DNA of 64,000 bases from Neoehrlichia mikurensis (lineage in GTDB: Bacteria > Pseudomonadota > Alphaproteobacteria > Rickettsiales > Anaplasmataceae), in NCBI RefSeq assembly GCF_019186785.1, contig NZ_CP066557.1, positions 558,001-622,000 of the forward strand, written 5' to 3'. The position numbers and the translations under genes were made by a program. The notes beneath the pieces are model-generated. The model was not told the DNA's origin, did no database searches, and saw nothing but the letters and a program-made list of their open reading frames with translations. Of the stretch, positions 57,323 to 64,000 are shown piece by piece. The first letter of the stretch is position 1. Each line of letters starts with the position of its first letter.

Positions 57323-58519
57323 ATGAGTGCTTTTGGTGTACTTAATGTGATTATTTGTGCTTTTATTGGTGGTGTAATTTTAAATTGCATGCCTTGTGTA
57401 TTTCCTATTTTATCATTAAAGATTATGTCATTAATACAAGGCAGTGCTGATAAAAATAACTATAAAGTTAATAGTATTATGTATGCAGCTGGTATTATGT
57501 TTAGTATGTTTATTTTGTCTGCTGCATTATTAATATTGCGTCACACAGGGTCATTAATAGGATGGGGATTTCAAATGCAGTCCTCAACATTTATAATAAT
57601 ATTGATGTATATTACTTTTTTAGTTGGATTATTTTTTGCAGGTTTTTTAAATATTACATTTCCAAGTTTTGTGAATTATAATTTTCAGTCTGATATGTTA
57701 GGTAATTTTTTATCGGGGATACTGTCAACTTTTATTGCAACACCTTGCACAGCACCATTTATGGTGTCTGCTGTAAGCTTTGCTATAATGCACCCTGGTA
57801 TATATTCTATTATAATATTTCAAGTAATAGGATTAGGAATAGCATTTCCTTATTTGTTAATATCTTTTTTTCCAAGACTGTTATTTTTCTTACCAAAACC
57901 TGGAAGATGGATGCAAATTTTAAAAGAATTTTTATCATTTCCTATGTATATGTCGTCGATATGGTTATTATATGTGCTTGTAAAACAGAAAGGTATAATA
58001 TTTTTATTTCCAGCTTTATCAGGTGTTGTGTTAATTATTGCAGGTATTTGGTTTATTAAATTTATTAATAATAAAAATCTTAAATTTATACTATCCTTAT
58101 GTATTTTATTAACAATTATGTTTTCTTTTTATTATACTAATAAAATTCATCATATAGTTGACTTTAATGGTCAAAATACTATTAAAAATGTTGAATTTTC
58201 TCAAGAAAAACTTAACGATTTATTGCAACATGGAAAATCTATATTTCTTTCTATAGGAGCAGAATGGTGTTTAACTTGTAAATTGAATGAGCAAATATTA
58301 GAATCTCGAAATATTCAGGAATTATTTTTACGTAAGAAAATAATTTATATGAAAGCTGACTGGACGAATGAAAATGATGATATTGCAACTTATCTTGATA
58401 AAATGAAACAAAGCAGCATACCGTTTTATGTTTTATATATTAATGGTATTAAGGTGCAAATTTTACCACAGATTTTAAGTAATAAAATTTTAAAAGAAGC
58501 TTTGAGTAATGTTAAATAA
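57323..58519 (+). CDS. DsbD/ScsB-like thiol:disulfide interchange protein
   Basis: Carries electrons from cytoplasmic thioredoxin across the inner membrane. The 398-residue protein has eight or so membrane helices with LNCMPCVFPILSLK (C22, C25) and the second redox cysteine in TFIATPCTAPFM, followed by a thioredoxin-like C-terminal domain with GAEWCLTCKLNE (C316, C319). The N-terminal alpha domain of classical DsbD is missing, so it is the short DsbD form. It ends 8 bases before the carboxypeptidase gene that comes from the other strand. Confidence 0.92.
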   Translation: MSAFGVLNVIICAFIGGVILNCMPCVFPILSLKIMSLIQGSADKNNYKVNSIMYAAGIMFSMFILSAALLILRHTGSLIGWGFQMQSSTFIIILMYITFLVGLFFAGFLNITFPSFVNYNFQSDMLGNFLSGILSTFIATPCTAPFMVSAVSFAIMHPGIYSIIIFQVIGLGIAFPYLLISFFPRLLFFLPKPGRWMQILKEFLSFPMYMSSIWLLYVLVKQKGIIFLFPALSGVVLIIAGIWFIKFINNKNLKFILSLCILLTIMFSFYYTNKIHHIVDFNGQNTIKNVEFSQEKLNDLLQHGKSIFLSIGAEWCLTCKLNEQILESRNIQELFLRKKIIYMKADWTNENDDIATYLDKMKQSSIPFYVLYINGIKVQILPQILSNKILKEALSNVK

Positions 58520-58526
58520 TATTTTG

Positions 58527-59639
58527 TTAATATAATAACATATGTAATATTCTTTCAAAATAATTTAAATATCGTACATTTTTTGCTGCATATACAGGAA
58601 TTATTTTTTCTTCTAACTCTGGTATTTGAATATGTAATTCACCAATTTTTTGTCCTTTTTTTATTGGTGCAGGAATTATATTATTACGGGAAATAAATGC
58701 TTTAATTTGATCATAAGAATTATTTGGATAGGTAACTGTAACATCTTCATAAGTAATTAAAGGCACAGTCTTATCCTTGCCATACCATACATTAGCTTGA
58801 TCAATTTCAAAATTTTTGTGAAATATTGTTTTTGTATCAAAGTTATTAAAAGCATATGCAATAAGTTTTTTTACTTCGGAAATGCGTTCTGTTTCATTTT
58901 TAAGTCCATTAACAACAACAAAAATACGCCTATTATTTTGTTCTGATGATACTACCAATCCATATCCACCTTTACTGGTGTGACCAGTTTTGATTCCATC
59001 AACGCCAAGATTATATTGGAGCAAAATGTTGTTATTTTTTTGATGAATGTTGTTATAAGTAAAGTCCTTTTGGCTAAACAAATGATAATATTCAGGGAAA
59101 TCTTGAAATATTTTTACAGATAAAAGTACTATATCTTTTACTGACATTAGATGATTTTCATCAGGCCACCCAGTTACATTACTAAAGTGACTTTGTGTTA
59201 ATTCTAGCTTTTTTGCCATATTGTTCATTTCGTCAACAAAATTTTGTTGTGATCCAGAAATACCTTCTGCAAGAGTAATACAAGCATCATTTCCTGATGC
59301 AACAACAATGCCATTAATTAAATCACGTACTTTTATTGATTGTCCTTCGCGGAGAAATATTGAGGAGCCACCTCTTTGCCAAGCATTTTTACTCACAATG
59401 AACTTATCATCCATTTTTATAATACCTGCCTTTATATAATGAAATGCAATATAGAGGGTCATGAGCTTGCTCATTGATGAAGGTACAATTTGTTCTTCTG
59501 CATTATGTGCAAATAAAATAGAATTGGAGTTAAGCTCAAAAATTATTGCATTAGGAGCTTTGGTATATAATTGGAAGGCGCTTATTGAATTAGATGTAAG
59601 AGCAAGAAACAAAAACATTAAAAAAGGTATTATTTGCAT
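58527..59639 (-). CDS. D-alanyl-D-alanine carboxypeptidase
   Basis: Penicillin-binding protein 5/6 type (DacA/DacC family) that trims the terminal D-Ala from peptidoglycan. All three motifs are present: SxxK (S55-M-S-K58), SGN at 115-117, and KTG at 217-219. A signal peptide (MQIIPFLMFLFLALTSNSISA) precedes it, and the PBP5 C-terminal domain plus a short amphipathic tail (LNYFERILHMLLY) follow. The intact active site argues that some peptidoglycan substrate exists. Length 370 residues is normal. Confidence 0.93.
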   Translation of the reverse strand: MQIIPFLMFLFLALTSNSISAFQLYTKAPNAIIFELNSNSILFAHNAEEQIVPSSMSKLMTLYIAFHYIKAGIIKMDDKFIVSKNAWQRGGSSIFLREGQSIKVRDLINGIVVASGNDACITLAEGISGSQQNFVDEMNNMAKKLELTQSHFSNVTGWPDENHLMSVKDIVLLSVKIFQDFPEYYHLFSQKDFTYNNIHQKNNNILLQYNLGVDGIKTGHTSKGGYGLVVSSEQNNRRIFVVVNGLKNETERISEVKKLIAYAFNNFDTKTIFHKNFEIDQANVWYGKDKTVPLITYEDVTVTYPNNSYDQIKAFISRNNIIPAPIKKGQKIGELHIQIPELEEKIIPVYAAKNVRYLNYFERILHMLLY

Positions 59640-60067
59640 TATTGTTTAGCTTTATGTCTATAATACTGATATTTTATATATACTTATGTTTAATGTTTAT
59701 ATCAATAACTAATGTATAAATAATTTTATTGAAGTATTTTGTATATTATTTGTTAGCATTGATTAAATCTTTTAAAGAAATTCAGTAATTACTTAATGGC
59801 ATAAAAAGTACTTAAGTTATTACTACTCAGCATCAGTGTAGATATATTATTATCATTTTTTGGTATATCTGTTAATCTTGATATATACTTAATTGGGTAT
59901 TAATATTAAAAATTTTCATATACCATATTCCACATGCAGAACAAAATGATCTTTATTAATAGATTCGGTAACTGGTTTATTATTTATAATAGATGAAATT
60001 TAGGGAATAGCAACAGTATATAATTAACGTTATGTTGTGAATATATATTATAGGAAATGATACTAGA
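59640..60067. other. Intergenic with a coding remnant
   Basis: About 430 bases divergent between the carboxypeptidase and panC. It contains a minus-strand coding remnant (59916-60020), otherwise nothing recognised. Confidence 0.5.
59916..60020 (-). pseudogene. Coding remnant, unknown
   Basis: Minus strand reads YTVAIP, an in-frame stop, then ISSIINNKPVTESIN-KDHFVLHVEYGI and stop. The residue mix is protein-like, but no start exists and an internal stop interrupts it. I do not recognise the family. Confidence 0.35.
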
Positions 60068-60907
60068 ATGCAGATTTTAAGAGATGTTAGTTCTATTAAA
60101 AATTGTGTAATGCAATTTCGTAAAGATGGATATAAAATTGGTTTAGTGCCAACTATGGGTGCTTTACATGATGGACATTTATCATTGGTAAATGTTATTA
60201 AAAAAGAAGTTGATAAAGTAATATTAAGTATCTTTGTTAATCCTTTACAATTTTCATTTGGTGAAGATTATGAAAGTTATCCGAGAAATGATATACAAGA
60301 TTGTGAGAAATGTAAAAAAGTTGCAGTGGATGTTGTGTATCTACCTGTAAGTGATGTTATGTATCCTAGCGGATTTTCATCTACTGTAAGTGTTGGTCCA
60401 CTGTCTAGAGAATTGTGTGGAGCATCTAGAAAAAACTACTTTGATGGGATCATGACAGTATTATTAAAGCTAGTTATGCAAACAGAAACGGAGTATATGA
60501 TTTTAGGAGAAAAAGATTATCAGATGTTATTTTTAGCGCGTAAATTATTTCAAGATTTAAATATAAGTACTAAAATTTTAAAAGGTAATACAGTAAGAGA
60601 TGATAATGGATTAGCACTGTCGTCACGTCATCAATATTTAAATGCAGAAGAAAAACATAAAGCACATTACATATATCATGCACTTGTTGATATAGCACAT
60701 AGATTGAAAAATGAACCTTATGAATTGCATAATATTATTGAGGATAGTAAACAATCTTTTAAAAGGGAAGGGTTTATACTCGATTATTTGCAAGTACGTG
60801 ATAATAATTCTTTAGAAGAAATAAATTTTTTTAGAAAACCAGCGAGAATTTTTGTTGCAGCTTATTTAGGAAGGTGTAGACTTATTGACAATTTACTTGT
60901 TGTTTAG
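60068..60907 (+). CDS. panC: Pantothenate synthetase
   Basis: Joins pantoate and beta-alanine to pantothenate with ATP. The 279-residue protein shows VPTMGALHDGHLSLV (HxGH signature), FVNPLQFSFGEDYESYPR, the FDGIMTVLLKLV and GEKDYQMLFLAR blocks, and VRDDNGLALSSRH(Q)YL. The start follows an AGGAAATGATACTAGA leader, a plausible ribosome binding site. panB and panD are not nearby. It is followed 6 bases later by the gamma carbonic anhydrase gene. Confidence 0.95.
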   Translation: MQILRDVSSIKNCVMQFRKDGYKIGLVPTMGALHDGHLSLVNVIKKEVDKVILSIFVNPLQFSFGEDYESYPRNDIQDCEKCKKVAVDVVYLPVSDVMYPSGFSSTVSVGPLSRELCGASRKNYFDGIMTVLLKLVMQTETEYMILGEKDYQMLFLARKLFQDLNISTKILKGNTVRDDNGLALSSRHQYLNAEEKHKAHYIYHALVDIAHRLKNEPYELHNIIEDSKQSFKREGFILDYLQVRDNNSLEEINFFRKPARIFVAAYLGRCRLIDNLLVV

Positions 60908-60913
60908 TGAATA

Positions 60914-61426
60914 GTGGGTTATCTAGTTAATTATCAAAAATTTTCTCCTGTGATAGATGATTGTACATTTATTGCAGATAATGCTTATATTATAGGAAAA
61001 GTTTTTATCAAAAAAAATGTTAATATATGGTACAATACTGTTCTACGTGGCGATGTAGGTGAAATACATATTGATTATGGTACCAATGTTCAGGATGGCA
61101 CCATAATACATGTTGATAGGAATAATGGAAATACAATAATTGGTAAAATGGTAACAATTGGGCATTGTGTAATATTGCATGCATGTACAATTTTTGATAA
61201 GGTCTTTATTGGTATGGGATCAATTGTTATGGATAATGCTGTGATGGAGGAATATAGTATGTTAGCAGCAGGATCGCTGCTTACAAAGGGTAAGATAGTA
61301 AAAAGTGGTGAATTATGGTCTGGTAGACCTGCGAAGTTTTTTCGTAAACTTTCTTCAGAAGAAATGCTGCATATTAACGAGTCAGCTAATAATTATATAG
61401 CACTTTCTCATGAGTATTTAAAATAG
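60914..61426 (+). CDS. Gamma-class carbonic anhydrase-like protein
   Basis: Left-handed beta-helix hexapeptide protein of the gamma carbonic anhydrase / YrdA group. The 170-residue product starts at a GTG (MGYLVNYQKFSPVIDD), has the RGD at residues 45-47 and the metal-binding His residues 66 (TIIHVDR), 84 and 89 (TIGHCVILHAC). In mitochondria relatives belong to complex I; in bacteria the activity of many is unproven. It starts 6 bases after panC. Confidence 0.92.
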   Translation: MGYLVNYQKFSPVIDDCTFIADNAYIIGKVFIKKNVNIWYNTVLRGDVGEIHIDYGTNVQDGTIIHVDRNNGNTIIGKMVTIGHCVILHACTIFDKVFIGMGSIVMDNAVMEEYSMLAAGSLLTKGKIVKSGELWSGRPAKFFRKLSSEEMLHINESANNYIALSHEYLK

Positions 61427-61911
61427 TTGTTATGGTAATTTATAAGATAAAAGCTTATGAGAAGATAAATAGGGTTGGGTTAATGATGTGATCGCTTAAT
61501 ATTTATAAAGATCATGTATCTGTTTCTAACTTATCAGGAAGTATTTTCATATTTGCTTAACAATTATTAGATTGTGTGACAAAGCATTGTATGAGTGTTA
61601 ATTATTTGCGAGTATTTATGCAGCATTTACTTTATTTTAGCAAAAGTTAATAAGTTATCTGCTTAAAATGCAAGTTTTGTTTATATAATTACTAAGATTC
61701 AATTTTGTATTACAGATTGTAAATGTCTCTAATTAAAAATTATTAAGCATTTTTGTGTATGCTAGTTATGATAAACTGAATAATAATTATTTCCATAATC
61801 TACGATTTGACATTTTGATTATTTAATGGTTAATTACTTAGTGTTGAAAATAATAATGAGCAAAATTGCTAAAATTGAGCAAAATTGCTAAAATTATATA
61901 AGGTTTTGTTT
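61427..61911. other. Intergenic, upstream of sucB
   Basis: About 485 bases without a gene. The right end has a short tandem repeat (61858-61895) directly before the sucB start. Otherwise nothing recognised. Confidence 0.5.
61858..61895. repeat. Two-copy 19-bp tandem repeat before sucB
   Basis: Unit GAGCAAAATTGCTAAAATT, twice without difference (61858-61876 and 61877-61895), ending 16 bases before the sucB ATG. Copy-number-variable tandem repeats are known from Ehrlichia ruminantium; this may alter promoter or leader spacing. Confidence 0.95.
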
Positions 61912-63111
61912 ATGAGCAGTTCAATAGAAATAAAGGCTGATAGTCTTGGGGGTGAGTCTATACTTGAGGCTCCTGTAAGAGTGCTTAAGAATGTTGGTAG
62001 TATTGTATCTAAAGATGAGGTGGTATTTATAATTGAAACTGATAAAACTTCATTAGAAGTAACATCACCTATAAGTGGAATAATAACCAAAATATGTGTT
62101 ATGGATGATGATTTAATTTCTAAAGGTCAATTATTAGCAGTTATTGATCGGCAAGATGATAAATCTTTAGATAGTAAAAACATTGAACAAAATGATGTCC
62201 AAGAGTTTATCGAAAAAAAACATTCACCTGCTGCCTATAGAATTGCAGAAGAGGCGTGTATAAATTTAAGCGATATCAAAGGTTCAGGTCATAATAATAG
62301 AGTGACTAAATTTGACGCTTTAGAAAATACTGGTGCTATAAAAGATATGACCGTTAATGATAGTAATTTGTCTAATAATGTGGTGAGTAGAGACAGTTGT
62401 CTTAAAAATCCAAATAGAGAACAACGTGTAAAAATGAGCAAAATTAGGCAGGTCATTGCTTCCAGGCTAAAAGAATCTCAAAATACTGCTGCTATACTTA
62501 CTACATTCAATGAAGTTGATATGAAAAGTATTATGGATCTTCGAGTAAAATATAAGGATAGTTTTGAAAAGAAATATAATACTAAATTAGGATTTATGTC
62601 ATTCTTTATTAAGGCTGTTACTTTAGCTTTAAAGGAAATACCAGTAATTAATGCTGAAATATGTGGTAATGAAATTATATATAAAAACTATTATGATATA
62701 GGTATTGCTGTTGGTACTGATAAGGGATTGGTAGTGCCTGTAATTCGTGATGCAGATAAGATGTCTTTTTCTGATTTAGAAATTACTCTATTATCATTGA
62801 GTAAAAAAGCAAGAAATGGTAAGCTTGAAGTGAATGATATGGCTGGTGCTACGTTTACTATTACTAATGGAGGTGTTTATGGGTCTTTATTATCTACTCC
62901 AATAATTAATCCTCCTCAATCTGGAATTTTAGGTATGCATGCAATACAAAATCGTCCTGTTGTAGTTAATGGATCAATAGAAATAAGACCAATGATGTAT
63001 ATTGCATTATCGTATGATCATAGAATTGTTGATGGGCAAGGAGCAGTAACATTTTTAGTGCATATTAAGCAATATCTTGAAGATCCAAATAGAATATATT
63101 TAAACGTTTAA
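61912..63111 (+). CDS. sucB: Dihydrolipoamide succinyltransferase (2-oxoglutarate dehydrogenase E2)
   Basis: Acyltransferase core of 2-oxoglutarate dehydrogenase. I use the ATG at 61912 ([20 protein letters not shown]), matching the usual start; a TTG at 61885 is open. The lipoyl domain with the lysine in [13 protein letters not shown] is at about 39-51, a peripheral-subunit binding segment ([31 protein letters not shown]) follows at about 105-135, and the catalytic domain ends in [17 protein letters not shown] with the active-site His and Asp. Length 399 residues. map follows directly after its stop. Confidence 0.95.
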   Translation: MSSSIEIKADSLGGESILEAPVRVLKNVGSIVSKDEVVFIIETDKTSLEVTSPISGIITKICVMDDDLISKGQLLAVIDRQDDKSLDSKNIEQNDVQEFIEKKHSPAAYRIAEEACINLSDIKGSGHNNRVTKFDALENTGAIKDMTVNDSNLSNNVVSRDSCLKNPNREQRVKMSKIRQVIASRLKESQNTAAILTTFNEVDMKSIMDLRVKYKDSFEKKYNTKLGFMSFFIKAVTLALKEIPVINAEICGNEIIYKNYYDIGIAVGTDKGLVVPVIRDADKMSFSDLEITLLSLSKKARNGKLEVNDMAGATFTITNGGVYGSLLSTPIINPPQSGILGMHAIQNRPVVVNGSIEIRPMMYIALSYDHRIVDGQGAVTFLVHIKQYLEDPNRIYLNV

Positions 63112-63912
63112 TTGAATAAAATAGTGTCTAGTAATATAGTAATTCATAATCAAGAAGATTTTGAGTGTATGCGCAAAGCTGGTAGGCTTGCAGCTGAAGT
63201 TCTAGATTTTATTACTTCTTATGTTAAACCTGGTGTTTCTACAAATATACTTAATGATTTATGTCATGATTTTATTATATCTGCTGGAGCGATTCCTGCT
63301 CCTTTAGATTATAGAGGCTATCCTAAGTCTATTTGTACATCTAAGAATTATGTTGTCTGTCATGGTATTCCTGATGATGATTTGTTAAAAAATGGGGATA
63401 TACTTAACATAGATGTTACTGTAATATTAAATGGATGGCATGGTGATACAAGCAGGATGTATTGGGTTGGGGAGCCGTCAATTAAAGCAAAGCGTCTTTG
63501 TGAAGCAACTTATAATGCATTATTATGCGCGATACAACAAGTTAAGCCAGGTAATAAATTTAATCAAATTGGGTTGGCTATAGAAGGTGTAATAAAGAAA
63601 TATGGTTATTCTATAGTGCGAGATTATTGTGGACATGGGATAGGAAGAAAGTTTCATGCAAGTCCCAATGTTATGCATTACTATGATGCGGATAATGATA
63701 TTGTAATGCAGGAGGGAATGTTTTTTACAATAGAACCTATGATTAATGCAGGAAAATATCATACTGTACTTAGCAAACATGATAAGTGGACAGTTACTAC
63801 TAAAGATTTATCATTATCTGCACAATTTGAGCATTCATTAGGTGTAACGAAAGATGGTGTTGAAATATTTACAAGTTCTCCTAAGGGATTTAATTTTCCG
63901 CCATATATATAA
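63112..63912 (+). CDS. map: Methionine aminopeptidase, type I
   Basis: Removes the initiator Met. The 266-residue product starts at a TTG that follows the sucB stop without a gap, so it is likely translationally coupled; no ATG is better placed. Metal ligands are visible: GDILNIDVTVILNGWHGDTSRMY (two Asp), HGIGRKFHASPNV (His), FTIEPMI (Glu) and the end QFEHSLGVT (Glu). A fragment of this gene is repeated at 63932-63999. Confidence 0.95.
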   Translation: MNKIVSSNIVIHNQEDFECMRKAGRLAAEVLDFITSYVKPGVSTNILNDLCHDFIISAGAIPAPLDYRGYPKSICTSKNYVVCHGIPDDDLLKNGDILNIDVTVILNGWHGDTSRMYWVGEPSIKAKRLCEATYNALLCAIQQVKPGNKFNQIGLAIEGVIKKYGYSIVRDYCGHGIGRKFHASPNVMHYYDADNDIVMQEGMFFTIEPMINAGKYHTVLSKHDKWTVTTKDLSLSAQFEHSLGVTKDGVEIFTSSPKGFNFPPYI

Positions 63913-63931
63913 TGTTTTATATAAATTAAAT

Positions 63932-63999
63932 AGTCTATTTGTACATCTAGAATTATGTTGTCTGTCATGGTATTCCTGATGATGATTTGTTAAAGAATG
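63932..63999 (+). pseudogene. Duplicated internal fragment of map
   Basis: Matches 63326-63394 within map over about 69 bases, same orientation, with one base deleted and one substitution. It begins 20 bases after the map stop and may continue beyond the window. It covers the part of map encoding YVVCHGIPDDDLLKN. The deletion breaks the frame. Confidence 0.9.
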
Positions 64000-64000
64000 A

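Noticed and set aside
61869..62090. Minus-strand 73-codon frame inside sucB
   Set aside because: Antisense shadow of a clear sucB lipoyl domain.
1..64000. CRISPR array, prophage, integrase, insertion sequence or toxin-antitoxin pair
   Set aside because: I looked for spaced repeats, transposase or integrase motifs and paired small genes and found none; repeats here are two-copy fragments of host genes.

Overview
The window is strongly AT-rich bacterial chromosome with long, poorly coding intergenic stretches. It comes from an obligate intracellular alphaproteobacterium of the family Anaplasmataceae, closest in style to Ehrlichia/Neoehrlichia. The main reasons are: a P28/Map1/OMP-1-type outer-membrane protein family (pfam Surface_Ag_2 style, 'FYISGQYKP' motif) lying between an Xre-type regulator and secA; alphaproteobacterial F0 gene order a-c-b'-b; cell envelope genes without LPS genes; and many short duplicated gene fragments, as known from Ehrlichia ruminantium. 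I cannot fix the species from sequence alone; the surface-protein cluster is much smaller than in described Ehrlichia genomes.

Layout. 1-1.16 kb: decayed sequence with a 221-bp repeat and a perfect 32-bp inverted repeat. 1.16-5.35 kb (minus): parB, parA with an upstream parS-like site, ybeY, an EVE-domain gene, ftsZ. 5.7-9.9 kb (plus): probable holC, two outer-membrane protein genes, ubiD. 10.3-16.4 kb (minus): regulator, two outer-membrane protein genes, an unknown gene holding a long palindrome, a truncated outer-membrane protein stub, secA. 16.7-18.3 kb: ndk and CCA-adding enzyme, converging. 18.3-20.6 kb: debris with a secD fragment and a second truncated outer-membrane protein. 20.6-28.5 kb (plus): recA, pyrE, a ThiF/MoeB-like gene, secD, a small zinc-finger gene, a large orphan membrane protein. 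28.9-36.1 kb: orphan gene, murJ, lgt, small hypothetical, ftsH, tilS, tRNA-Ser(GGA). 36.6-39.4 kb: trkH, ftsA. 39.8-41.8 kb (minus): F0 ATP synthase genes. 42.2-46.4 kb: glycerol-1-phosphate dehydrogenase family gene, a large exported pentapeptide-repeat protein, SURF1. 46.4-48.8 kb: gene graveyard including a probable ubiG remnant. 48.8-50.8 kb: an atypical heme-copper oxidase subunit I and pgsA. 50.9-56.9 kb (minus): a tight rseP-bamA-skp-fabZ-purH operon. 56.9-64 kb: sdhE, dsbD-like, D-Ala-D-Ala carboxypeptidase, panC, gamma carbonic anhydrase, sucB, map, then a duplicated map fragment.

Functional picture: chromosome segregation and division (parAB, ftsZ, ftsA), protein export and outer membrane building (secA, secD, lgt, rseP, bamA, skp, dsbD-like), respiration (F0, SURF1, oxidase-like subunit, sdhE, sucB, ubiD) and surface variation (OMP family). 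The most interesting signals are the duplicated, near-identical gene fragments (mostly in direct orientation), the split outer-membrane protein cassettes, the two long palindromes, the pentapeptide-repeat exported protein and the orphan membrane protein. I did not find a complete novel multi-gene system.
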